Part shown: one piece after another, positions 1-7,669 of the stretch | Layout: each line of letters starts with the position of its first letter | Position numbering within the stretch: the first letter of the stretch is position 1 | Origin: Pseudomonas viridiflava | GTDB taxonomy: Bacteria; Pseudomonadota; Gammaproteobacteria; Pseudomonadales; Pseudomonadaceae | Reading direction: 5' to 3' | Length of the DNA: 64,000 nucleotides | Assembly: GCF_900583165.1 (NCBI RefSeq) | Contig: NZ_UTKY01000085.1 | Span: 1 to 64,000 of the forward strand | Made by a program: the position numbers and the translations under genes | The notes under the pieces: model-generated | What the model was told of the DNA's origin: nothing | The model's database searches: none | What the model saw: only the letters and a program-made list of their open reading frames with translations

Positions 1-1782
1 GAGCTTGAGCTGGCCAATGATGCCGACGCCGCCGTGTGGCTGCCGCGCCTGGACACCTACCTGTGTGACTTGAAGGAATCGCAGATTCGCGATGGCCTGC
101 ATATCTTCGGTGAGTCTCCCGAGGGTCGCTTGCGCATTGATACCTTGCTGGCCTTGCTGCGCATCCCCCGTGGCGACGGCCGTGGCCCGCAATCGAGCCT
201 GCTGCGGGTGTTGGCCAAGGCGTTCGAGCTGGGTTTCGACCCGCTGGACTGCGCCCTGGCCGAACCCTGGACTGGGCGTCGGCCACTGGTGCTGCAGAAG
301 ATCGACGCGCAGCTGTGGCGCACCGCCGGTGATACCCGCGAGCGCCTGGAGTTGTATGCTGCGCGTTTGATCGAGCAGGCATTGGAAGGCCCGCTTGAAC
401 AGCTGGAAGAGATGGGTTGGGAGGATGTAAAGGCCGTGATCGAAAGCCTGCGCATCGTCGTCGCGCCGCGTCTGGATGCCTGCGGCCCGGCAGAAATGCG
501 CGGCTTGCTGGATGCCCTGAGCGGCCGTTTTGTCCCGGCGGGCCCCAGCGGTGCGCCGAGTCGCGGGCGTTTGGACGTACTGCCCACCGGGCGCAACTTC
601 TTCACCGTCGACGTGCGCAACCTGCCCACCACTACGGCTTGGCGCATTGGCTTTCAGTCCGCCAACCTGATTCTGGAGCGCCATCTGCAAGACCACGGTG
701 ATCACCTGCGCCAACTCGGCCTGTCGGTGTGGGGCACTGCCACCATGCGCACCGGTGGTGACGATATCGCCCAGGCCATGGCGCTAATGGGCGTACGCCC
801 GGTGTGGGCCACGGGCAGCCAGCGGGTGGATGACTTTGAGATCCTGCCGGTCAGCTTGCTGGACCGCCCACGGGTGGATGTGACCTTGCGTGTGTCCGGG
901 TTCTTCCGCGATGCCTTCGCGAACCTGATCCGCCTGTTTGATGCGGCGGTGCAGGCGGTGGCGGCGTTGGATGAGCCGGATGATATGAACCCGCTGGCCG
1001 CCAAGGTGCGCAGCGAGCGGCAAGCGTTGCTTGAATCTGGCCTGGATGAGGAGGCCGCCGCGAAGCAAGCAGGCTGGCGTATCTTTGGCGCCAAACCGGG
1101 CGCCTATGGCGCAGGCGTACAGGGCGCGGTTGAAGGTCGCCTGTGGCAAAGCCGTGAAGACTTGGCCGAGGTCTACTTAAATTGGGGAGGCTACGCCTAC
1201 GGCGGTTCTGATGAGGGCACCGCTGCACGCGAGCAATTCGCCCAGCGCCTGAGCCAGGTGCAGGCGGTGTTGCAGAACCAGGACAACCGCGAGCACGACT
1301 TGCTCGATTCCAATGACTATTACCAATTCCAGGGCGGCATGCTCGCCGCTGTGGAAACCCTGAGCGGCGAAAAAGCCGCCAGCTACCACGGCGACCACAG
1401 CCAGCCGGACCTGCCGAAGATTCGTACCTTGAAGGAAGAGCTCAACCGGGTGATCCGCTCCCGCGCCGCCAACCCCAAGTGGATCGACGGCGTGAAGCGC
1501 CACGGCTACAAAGGCGCGTTTGAAATGGCTGCGACGGTAGACAACCTGTTCGCCTTCGATGCCACCACCGCGCTGATCGATGATCACCAATACGCCTTGC
1601 TCGCCGACGCCTATTTGCTCGACCCCGACACCCGCGCCTTTGTGCAACAACACAACCCCGACGCCCTGCGCGACATGACCGAGCGCATGCTCGAAGCCCA
1701 GCAGCGCGGCATGTGGCAAGAACCGGGCGCGTATCGCGAGGCGTTGGAAAACCTGTTGCTGGATATAGAAGAAGACAGCTGA
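1..1782 (+). CDS. cobN: Cobaltochelatase large subunit CobN (3' part)
   Basis: C-terminal 593 residues of CobN, the large subunit that binds the corrin ring (hydrogenobyrinate a,c-diamide) and receives cobalt in the aerobic B12 pathway. The reading frame is open from the first base, so the gene starts outside the window; the full protein is usually about 1250 residues. The segment carries the conserved C-terminal half of the CobN/BchH family, for example the stretches PTGRNFFTVD, WGTATMRTGGDD, RVDVTLRVSGFFRDAF and YAYGGSD. The stop codon overlaps the next start (TGATG), implying translational coupling with the ATPase/VWA partner. The neighbouring ChlI/ChlD-like subunits rather than CobS/CobT fit the mixed CobN-ChlID type of chelatase known from many cobalamin producers. 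Confidence 0.95.
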   Translation, partial: ELELANDADAAVWLPRLDTYLCDLKESQIRDGLHIFGESPEGRLRIDTLLALLRIPRGDGRGPQSSLLRVLAKAFELGFDPLDCALAEPWTGRRPLVLQKIDAQLWRTAGDTRERLELYAARLIEQALEGPLEQLEEMGWEDVKAVIESLRIVVAPRLDACGPAEMRGLLDALSGRFVPAGPSGAPSRGRLDVLPTGRNFFTVDVRNLPTTTAWRIGFQSANLILERHLQDHGDHLRQLGLSVWGTATMRTGGDDIAQAMALMGVRPVWATGSQRVDDFEILPVSLLDRPRVDVTLRVSGFFRDAFANLIRLFDAAVQAVAALDEPDDMNPLAAKVRSERQALLESGLDEEAAAKQAGWRIFGAKPGAYGAGVQGAVEGRLWQSREDLAEVYLNWGGYAYGGSDEGTAAREQFAQRLSQVQAVLQNQDNREHDLLDSNDYYQFQGGMLAAVETLSGEKAASYHGDHSQPDLPKIRTLKEELNRVIRSRAANPKWIDGVKRHGYKGAFEMAATVDNLFAFDATTALIDDHQYALLADAYLLDPDTRAFVQQHNPDALRDMTERMLEAQQRGMWQEPGAYREALENLLLDIEEDS

Positions 1783-2780
1783 TGACCGAGATCCCCCATT
1801 TCCCGCTGTCCGCCGTGGTCGGCGCCGACGAGTTGAAACTGGCGCTGTGCCTGACCGCCATCGACCCGAAGATCGGCGGCGTGCTGATTGAGGGCCCGCG
1901 CGGCATGGCCAAGTCCACCCTGGCGCGGGGGCTGGCAGACCTGTTAGCCAGCGGGCAGTTTGTGACCTTACCGCTGGGCGCTACCGAAGAGCGTCTGATT
2001 GGCACCTTGGATCTGGATGCTGCGCTTGGCGAAGGCCGCGCGCAATTTTCACCCGGCGTATTGGCCAAGGCCGATGGCGGTGTGTTGTACGTCGATGAGG
2101 TCAATCTATTGGCCGATCATCTGGTGGACTTGCTGTTGGACGTGGCCGCCAGCGGCACCAATCTGGTTGAGCGCGACGGCATTTCCCATCGCCATTCAGC
2201 ACGCTTCGTACTGATCGGCACCATGAACCCGGAGGAGGGCGAGTTGCGCCCGCAACTGCTCGACCGCTTCGGCTTTAATGTGGCCTTGAGCGGGCAGACC
2301 TTGCCGGCCGAGCGTGGGCAGATTATTCGACGTCGCCTGGATTTCGATAGCGACCCGGCGGCGTTTTGCGCGCAATGGGACGAGCAACAAGCCGCATTGC
2401 GTGAACGCTGCACTCAGGCGCGGGCGCGGCTCGACAGCATTGCGCTGGACGATCAAGCGTTGGCCGAGATTACCGAGCGCTGTTTTGCTGCCGGTGTCGA
2501 TGGCTTGCGGGCCGATCTGGTCTGGCTGCGGGGCGCACGCGCCCATGCCGCGTGGCGCGGTGCCAGCGCTATCGCCGAAGAAGATATCGAAGCCGTCGCG
2601 GAGTTTGCCTTGCGCCACCGCCGCCAGGAGCAATCGCTACCACCCAGCCCGCCGAGCGAAGGGCAGTCGCCCAAATCCTCTGACACATCGCCGGGCCAAG
2701 GCCAATGGGGCGACATGCCCGCGCCGGCCCTGCCTACGGGCGCCCGCCGTGAAGTCCCCACCTGGCCAAAAAAGCCCTAG
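1782..2780 (+). CDS. ChlI-like AAA+ chelatase subunit (zero-frame product)
   Basis: A 332-residue AAA+ ATPase of the Mg-chelatase ChlI/BchI family, predicted to power metal insertion by CobN. Walker A is GPRGMAKST (38-46), Walker B VLYVDEVN (101-108), sensor 1 GTMNPEEG (146-153), followed by the arginine-containing RPQLLDRFG (156-164). The start is the ATG overlapping the cobN stop; an in-frame upstream start would lie inside cobN. The C-terminal 50 residues form a Pro/Gly/Ser-rich linker ending at TAG right after a Lys-Lys slippery sequence. The downstream VWA reading frame is in -1 phase and has no good start of its own, so this ORF looks like the short product of a single recoded gene whose long product is a ChlD-like medium subunit. 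Confidence 0.9.
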   Translation: MTEIPHFPLSAVVGADELKLALCLTAIDPKIGGVLIEGPRGMAKSTLARGLADLLASGQFVTLPLGATEERLIGTLDLDAALGEGRAQFSPGVLAKADGGVLYVDEVNLLADHLVDLLLDVAASGTNLVERDGISHRHSARFVLIGTMNPEEGELRPQLLDRFGFNVALSGQTLPAERGQIIRRRLDFDSDPAAFCAQWDEQQAALRERCTQARARLDSIALDDQALAEITERCFAAGVDGLRADLVWLRGARAHAAWRGASAIAEEDIEAVAEFALRHRRQEQSLPPSPPSEGQSPKSSDTSPGQGQWGDMPAPALPTGARREVPTWPKKP

Positions 2781-2815
2781 GCATTCGCCCTCGACCTGAC
2801 GCGGGGGCGGATGCC
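2768..2815 (+). promoter_or_regulatory. Programmed -1 ribosomal frameshift signal in chlI/chlD
   Basis: Heptamer A-AAA-AAG occupies 2768-2774, with AAA and AAG as zero-frame codons, the same heptamer used in E. coli dnaX. The zero-frame TAG follows at 2778-2780. After a five-base spacer a stem can form between 2780-2793 and 2802-2815: 14 pairs including two G-U, with an 8-base loop. Slipping back one base on AAG reads GCC from 2774 and enters the VWA-domain frame. I see no Shine-Dalgarno-like stimulator upstream of the heptamer. Heptamer, spacer and stem are seen directly; function is inferred from position and from the reported use of frameshifting in chlD genes. Confidence 0.82.
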
Positions 2816-3436
2816 CGGCCCCGAGCGGGGCGACTGGACAGAGGCACGCAGGGCAAGGCGCGTAGCGCACAGCAGGGCTCGATCAACTGGCCCGGCACGT
2901 TACTAGGTGGCCGACCGCAACGCCGTGAGGATTTGCTCTTTCACCTGCGCAGTGGCTCAGCCCATGAATTGTGGCTGGTGATTGTCGATGCCTCGGCGTC
3001 TACCCGGCGCCATCGTGCACTGACAGACGCCAAAGGCTTGTTGGCGCAGTTGTTTGACGATGCGTATCGCCAGCGGGCGCGCATGGCGTTGTTAACTGCC
3101 AGAGGGCAAGCGCCGATGTGGCAGGTTCAGGGGTTGAAGGCCGCCAAAGGCTTGGGCGGTTGGCTGGATCAACTGGGTGCCGGCGGCGGTACGCCATTGC
3201 TGGCGGCGCTGAGCGAGGCGGGTGATTGGCTGGCGGCGCGGCGAAAACGCTATCCGGCTGAGCAACAGCGGTTGTTGTTGATTACCGATGGGCGACTCAA
3301 GGACATTGCCGGGTTGCCGCTGCTGGCGTGTCCGGGGTTGCTGGTGGACATTGAAAGGGGGGCGATCAGGTTGGGCAGGGCGCAGGAATTGGCGGTTGGG
3401 TTGCAGCTGGATTATCGGCATATCGACAGTTTGTAG
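2774..3436 (+). CDS. ChlD-like VWA-domain extension (expressed by -1 frameshift)
   Basis: This -1 frame encodes a basic Pro/Arg/Gly-rich linker and then a von Willebrand A domain: MIDAS motif DASAS, GGGTPLLAAL and ITDGR. It matches the C-terminal integrin-like domain of ChlD/BchD, which contacts the ATPase ring and the large chelatase subunit. Joined to the upstream 331 codons it gives a 551-residue medium subunit with the MIDAS near residue 403. The frame is open back to a stop at 2750-2752 and contains no ATG or GTG before the VWA core. The first usable codon, a TTG at 2933, has poor ribosome-binding spacing and would remove the linker and the conserved WPGTLLGG motif. A gene caller would probably start a truncated gene at that TTG. 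Confidence 0.8.
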   Translation, partial: ALGIRPRPDAGADARPRAGRLDRGTQGKARSAQQGSINWPGTLLGGRPQRREDLLFHLRSGSAHELWLVIVDASASTRRHRALTDAKGLLAQLFDDAYRQRARMALLTARGQAPMWQVQGLKAAKGLGGWLDQLGAGGGTPLLAALSEAGDWLAARRKRYPAEQQRLLLITDGRLKDIAGLPLLACPGLLVDIERGAIRLGRAQELAVGLQLDYRHIDSL

Positions 3437-3450
3437 TGCCTGCACCGGCC

Positions 3451-3535
3451 CTTCGGGGGCGAGCCCCCTCCCACACTGACTGCATTCCAACATTGGAACT
3501 CGGTCAAATGTGGGAGGGGGCTTGCCCCCGATGAG
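3451..3535. repeat. REPIN (two inverted REP palindromes)
   Basis: Two inverted copies of the GTGGGAGGGGGC-type palindrome (about 3456-3475 and 3509-3532) flank a short spacer in the gap between the convergent chelatase and DUF1853 genes. This is the paired arrangement called REPIN in P. fluorescens. Either hairpin could also act as an mRNA 3' end. Confidence 0.8.
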
Positions 3536-3559
3536 GCCCTTGTACCCAGCACAAAACCC

Positions 3560-4507
3560 TCAGCCAGCCCCCGGCACATTCGGCCAAAGGTCCGCCACCA
3601 GAAACAACCGCTCGGCTTCTTCCCAGTCCTCACCCACTTGAACCAGCCGCACCAGCAACTGCGCCGGCGCCATCGGGTCCAGCTCCGTCAGCCACGCGTG
3701 CATGCGCTCCTCACTCCACACTTCACTCGCGGGGTAATGCGCCGGCGCCAACCAGGCATGCCGTGGCAGCGGTTGCCAGCGGCCGGGCGCGCTGATGCTG
3801 ACAAATGCCTGCCAATCGCGCTGATGCAGCCAACGCCCGCGTAAATGCTGCGGGTGAGCACCCAGCGGTGCCTGGGCCTCGCCAGGCCATGGGTACAGCA
3901 AATACCCACCCAGCCATAAATGCGCGTCGAACTGCTGGATATCCAGCGCCGCCAACGCGTCGCGGCTTTCCGGGCGTGCGGATATCGGCAATTGATGATC
4001 AGCCAGATGGGCGAGCTTGCGGTCGAGTCGATCATGGCAGCCAGGCCCCAGCCACGAAGCGCTGTTCTGCCCGTTTCCGTCCTGCGGCCCCAGGTAAAGC
4101 TTGATCGCCAACTCCAGGTGATGCACGCCATCGCGGTCGCGAATCAACAGATCCAACTCGCCCAGGGTATGCCCCGCGCGGCGGATTGGCAGGTTGGCCG
4201 CCACAAGCTCCACCCCAGGCGCATGTTGCACCGCAAACTGCCACAACCGTTCGTAGTACAGGCCCAGGCGCCGGGTGCGTGCCTGGCTCAGCCAGTGCAG
4301 CAGAGCGCTGCTGTCTTGATCAAGACTGCGCAGCCACTGCTCGAGTGCATCGGGTGCCCGCACCCAATCGCTGCCGGCCAGCGGGTGGCGCTGCGGCCAC
4401 GGCGTTTGCGCCAGCATCGGTGGCGCGAGCATCACCCACGCAAGGTCGCGCACCTCGGGGTGGCGCAGTTGGCGGGGCAGGGCGTGCAAGTCGGGGAACA
4501 CAGTCAT
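3560..4507 (-). CDS. DUF1853 family protein
   Basis: 315-residue protein matching the DUF1853 family of gamma-proteobacteria, whose function is unknown to me. The stretch GELDLLIRD followed by HHLELAIKLYLG (around residues 117-140) has the D...(E)xK layout of the PD-(D/E)XK nuclease-like fold; this is inference from pattern. A run of Trp/Leu-rich helices with an RRLGLYYERLWQ motif precedes it. No signal peptide or membrane segment, so probably cytoplasmic. It is transcribed convergently to the chelatase operon and divergently from nadK, with about 140 bases between start codons. The ATG start agrees with the family start. Confidence 0.8.
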   Translation of the reverse strand: MTVFPDLHALPRQLRHPEVRDLAWVMLAPPMLAQTPWPQRHPLAGSDWVRAPDALEQWLRSLDQDSSALLHWLSQARTRRLGLYYERLWQFAVQHAPGVELVAANLPIRRAGHTLGELDLLIRDRDGVHHLELAIKLYLGPQDGNGQNSASWLGPGCHDRLDRKLAHLADHQLPISARPESRDALAALDIQQFDAHLWLGGYLLYPWPGEAQAPLGAHPQHLRGRWLHQRDWQAFVSISAPGRWQPLPRHAWLAPAHYPASEVWSEERMHAWLTELDPMAPAQLLVRLVQVGEDWEEAERLFLVADLWPNVPGAG

Positions 4508-4651
4508 GGTCCGAGCATAGCCGTTTAAGCGCAGGCCAGGGCACTGAGAACTATTGTCATCAAGGCTTCACGGCGACAAAGGATTTTGCCTGGGGCGGCC
4601 TTTCGCCCATAATCCTTGTTTTTGCCACACCCCAAAGCCCGCAGGAGCCCC

Positions 4652-5542
4652 ATGGAGCAATTTCGCAATATCGGCATTATCGGTCGCCTGGGCAGTACCC
4701 AGGTGTTGGACACCGTCCGCCGACTGAAAAAATTCCTGCTGGAACGCCACCTGCATGTGATCCTCGAAGACACCATCGCCGAAATCCTGCCCGGTCATGG
4801 CCTGCAAACCTCATCGCGCAAGATGCTCGGTGAAGTCTGCGACATGGTCATTGTGGTCGGCGGCGATGGCAGCCTGCTCGGCGCGGCCCGGGCGTTGGCA
4901 CGGCATAACGTGCCGGTGCTGGGGATCAACCGCGGCAGCCTGGGTTTCCTCACCGATATCCGCCCGGACGAGTTGGAAGTCGAAGTCGCCAAGGTGCTCG
5001 ACGGTCACTACCTGGTCGAGAACCGCTTCCTGCTGCAAGCCGAAGTGCGCCGCCACGGCGAAGCCATCGGCCAGGGCGATGCCCTCAATGACGTGGTGCT
5101 GCATCCCGGCAAGTCCACGCGCATGATCGAGTTCGAGCTGTATATCGACGGCCAGTTCGTGTGCAGCCAGAAGGCTGACGGCCTGATCGTCGCCACGCCC
5201 ACCGGCTCCACCGCCTACGCGCTGTCGGCTGGTGGCCCGATCATGCATCCCAAGCTCGATGCCATTGTGATCGTGCCGATGTACCCCCATATGTTGTCCA
5301 GTCGGCCGATTGTGGTCGATGGCAACAGTGAGCTGAAAATCGTGGTGTCCAAAGACATGCAGATCTACCCGCAGGTGTCCTGCGATGGGCAGAACCATTT
5401 TACCTGCGCCCCCGGTGACACCATCACCGTGAGTAAAAAGGCGCAGAAGCTGCGGTTGATCCACCCGCTGGACCACAACTACTACGAAGTGTGCCGCACC
5501 AAGCTGGGCTGGGGCAGCCGCTTGGGGGGTGGAGGCGACTGA
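4652..5542 (+). CDS. nadK: NAD kinase
   Basis: 296-residue NAD kinase that phosphorylates NAD to NADP with ATP. The diagnostic GGDGS motif is at 70-74, the ND pair that contacts NAD ribose at 146-147, and TPTGSTAYALSAGGP begins at 182. The chosen ATG follows a CAGGAG ribosome-binding site; a start 36 bases upstream would add a non-conserved N-terminus. The stop overlaps the next start by one base (TGATG), so it is co-translated with the metallophosphoesterase and heads a run of closely spaced plus-strand genes. Confidence 0.96.
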   Translation: MEQFRNIGIIGRLGSTQVLDTVRRLKKFLLERHLHVILEDTIAEILPGHGLQTSSRKMLGEVCDMVIVVGGDGSLLGAARALARHNVPVLGINRGSLGFLTDIRPDELEVEVAKVLDGHYLVENRFLLQAEVRRHGEAIGQGDALNDVVLHPGKSTRMIEFELYIDGQFVCSQKADGLIVATPTGSTAYALSAGGPIMHPKLDAIVIVPMYPHMLSSRPIVVDGNSELKIVVSKDMQIYPQVSCDGQNHFTCAPGDTITVSKKAQKLRLIHPLDHNYYEVCRTKLGWGSRLGGGGD

Positions 5543-6528
5543 TGCTCGATCCCGCGCGTAGCTACGACCTGATTGGTGACGTGCACGGTTGCGCCCATAC
5601 CCTTGAGCACTTGCTCGACCGGTTGGGCTACCACAAGCAGGGCGGCACCTGGCGCCACCCGTCGCGGATGGCGGTGTTCCTCGGCGATATCATCGACCGT
5701 GGCCCGCGTATTCGCGAGGCGCTGCATATCGTCCACGACATGACCGAGGCTGGCCAGGCGCTGTGCATCATGGGCAACCATGAGTTCAATGCGCTGGGCT
5801 GGACCACCCCGGCACCGCCCGGCAGTGGCAAGCAGTTCGTGCGCGAGCACAACCCACGGCATGCGCGGTTGATCCACGAGACCCTGACCCAGTTCGAGCA
5901 ACACCCGGCCGACTGGCACGACTTCCTCGGCTGGTTCTACGACATGCCGCTGTTTGTCGATGCCGGGCGCTTTCGCGTGGTGCATGCGTGCTGGGATGAC
6001 GGCTTTATCGCGCCGCTGCGTGCGACTTTTCCCGATGGCTGCATCGATCAGCACTTCCTGCAGGCCGCCGCCGTACCGGGCAGTTTTGCCTGCAACGCGT
6101 TCGACCGCCTGCTGCGCGGCACGGATATGCGCCTGCCGGACGGCCTCACGCTCACCGGTGGCGATGGCCTGACGCGCTCGTTCTTCCGCACCAAGTTCTG
6201 GGAAGACGACCCGAAAACCTATGGCGACATCGTGTTCCAGCCCGACGCACTACCGGAGCCGGTGGCCCGCACGCCGTTGTCTTCCACTGAAAAGAATTCC
6301 CTGTTGCGCTACGGCGTCGACGAGCCATTGCTGTTTGTCGGCCATTACTGGCGCAGCGGCAAACCGGCGCCGATTCGCGACAACCTGGCCTGCCTGGACT
6401 ACAGCGCGGTGCTGTACGGCAAATTGGTGGCGTACCGCCTGGACCAGGAAACCCGCCTCGATCCGCGTAAATTCGTTTGGGTCGACGTTGAACGACCCGA
6501 AGTCATCACTCCCGAGATCATCACATGA
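5542..6528 (+). CDS. Metallophosphoesterase (calcineurin-like)
   Basis: 328-residue calcineurin-like phosphoesterase. The metal-binding motifs are in order: GDVHGC (12-17), GDIIDRGP (48-55), GNHE (78-81), a later VHACWDD and a C-terminal VGHYW. This layout resembles the PrpE/ApaH-type Ser/Thr or dinucleoside-tetraphosphate phosphatases, but I cannot assign a substrate. The start ATG overlaps the nadK stop; GGAGG lies just upstream. Its own stop overlaps the rhomboid protease start (ATGA), which supports an operon. Confidence 0.9.
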   Translation: MLDPARSYDLIGDVHGCAHTLEHLLDRLGYHKQGGTWRHPSRMAVFLGDIIDRGPRIREALHIVHDMTEAGQALCIMGNHEFNALGWTTPAPPGSGKQFVREHNPRHARLIHETLTQFEQHPADWHDFLGWFYDMPLFVDAGRFRVVHACWDDGFIAPLRATFPDGCIDQHFLQAAAVPGSFACNAFDRLLRGTDMRLPDGLTLTGGDGLTRSFFRTKFWEDDPKTYGDIVFQPDALPEPVARTPLSSTEKNSLLRYGVDEPLLFVGHYWRSGKPAPIRDNLACLDYSAVLYGKLVAYRLDQETRLDPRKFVWVDVERPEVITPEIIT

Positions 6529-7394
6529 GCACCGTGGCTGTATTGCGCTTGCCCCTGAGCGTCGACCTGGGCGGCTTCGTCAAGCTGCTGCAACGCATGC
6601 AAGTGCCCCATCGCGTCAGTGAAGAGGCGGGCGAGCAAGTGTTGTGGGTGCCCGAGACCATCAGCGACGACGTGCGCGTGTTGTACCAGCGCTTTCCCGC
6701 CGGTGACCCGGACCAGCAGCTGGATATCCCCGAGCAGGCCCCGGTGACGCGCCCCAGCTTTGTCCAACAAGTTCGCCACAGCCCGGTTACGGCGTTGGTG
6801 TTGCTGGCGAGCGTGATCGTGGGTGCGATTACTTTGCTGGGCGAAAACCTGCAAACCATGGCCTGGTTGACCTTTTTACCGTTCCGCATCCTGGGCGAGT
6901 ACATCCAGTTCACACCGCTGGCCGACAGCCTGGCGTCCGGGCAGTGGTGGCGCTTGGTTACGCCGATGCTCATTCACTTCGGCATCCTGCACCTGGCCAT
7001 GAATGGCATGTGGTATTGGGAGCTGGGGCGGCGCATCGAAGCGCGCCAGGGCAGTATCAACCTGCTGGGCCTTACGCTGTTGTTCAGTCTGGTCTCCAAC
7101 TACGCGCAGTACGCCTATGGCGGGCCGAGCCTGTTTGGCGGGTTGTCCGGCGTGTTGTATGGCCTGCTCGGGCATTGCTGGATCTTTCAATTACTCTCGC
7201 CAAACCCGGCTTATCGCTTGCCCCGTGGGGTGCTGGCGATGATGCTGATCTGGCTGGTGCTCTGCATGTCGGGGCTGGTCTCGATGATCGGCTTCGGCGA
7301 AATCGCCAACGCTGCCCACCTGGGCGGCCTGGTTGTCGGCTGCCTCACCGGTTTGCTGGGCGGGCTGTACAGCCGCCGCAAATCGTCTATTTGA
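6525..7394 (+). CDS. Rhomboid family intramembrane serine protease
   Basis: 289-residue protein with a soluble N-terminal domain (about 1-80) and six hydrophobic segments, as in bacterial GlpG. Catalytic residues are visible: Ser208 in GGLSG and His265 in NAAHLGG, with Asn160 of HLAMN as the usual oxyanion-side residue. It should cleave transmembrane substrates in the inner membrane. The start overlaps the preceding gene by four bases. It keeps the GlpG-like length and N-terminal domain, but I did not use the glpG symbol because the context lacks the glp operon. Confidence 0.92.
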   Translation: MSTVAVLRLPLSVDLGGFVKLLQRMQVPHRVSEEAGEQVLWVPETISDDVRVLYQRFPAGDPDQQLDIPEQAPVTRPSFVQQVRHSPVTALVLLASVIVGAITLLGENLQTMAWLTFLPFRILGEYIQFTPLADSLASGQWWRLVTPMLIHFGILHLAMNGMWYWELGRRIEARQGSINLLGLTLLFSLVSNYAQYAYGGPSLFGGLSGVLYGLLGHCWIFQLLSPNPAYRLPRGVLAMMLIWLVLCMSGLVSMIGFGEIANAAHLGGLVVGCLTGLLGGLYSRRKSSI

Positions 7395-7408
7395 TAAGGA
7401 AGAGTCTC

Positions 7409-7669
7409 ATGTCCTCTTTTGCTGAAATGATCGAAAACATCACCCCGGACATCTACGAGAGCCTCAAGCTCGCCGTGGAAATCGGAAAGTGGTCCGATGG
7501 CCGCAAGCTCACCGCCGAGCAGCGCGAACTGTCGCTGCAAGCGATGATCGCCTGGGAAACCCAGAACCTGCCAGAAGACCAGCGCACCGGCTACATGGGC
7601 CCGCAGGAATGCGCGTCAAAATCGGCACCTGTGCCAAACATCCTGTTCAAGTCGGATGCGATCCATTGA
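7409..7669 (+). CDS. DUF1315 (YeaC-like) family protein
   Basis: 86-residue cytoplasmic protein. The motif ITPDIYESLKLAVEIGKWSDG followed by LTAEQRELSLQAMIAWE is characteristic of the YeaC/DUF1315 family, whose function is unknown. The ATG follows a good TAAGGAAGAG site; an open frame extends far upstream but only as a shadow of the rhomboid gene. The stop codon overlaps the probable TTG start of the DUF2797 gene, implying coupling. Confidence 0.85.
   Translation: MSSFAEMIENITPDIYESLKLAVEIGKWSDGRKLTAEQRELSLQAMIAWETQNLPEDQRTGYMGPQECASKSAPVPNILFKSDAIH

Noticed and set aside
2760..2790. Sequencing error causing a false frameshift in the chelatase gene
   Set aside because: Not excluded, but the precise heptamer phase, five-base spacer and 14-bp stem make a real recoding site more likely than an error in the A run.
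2933..3436. Independent short VWA gene starting at TTG
   Set aside because: The start has poor ribosome-binding spacing, removes a conserved linker, and a complete frameshift signal explains expression better.
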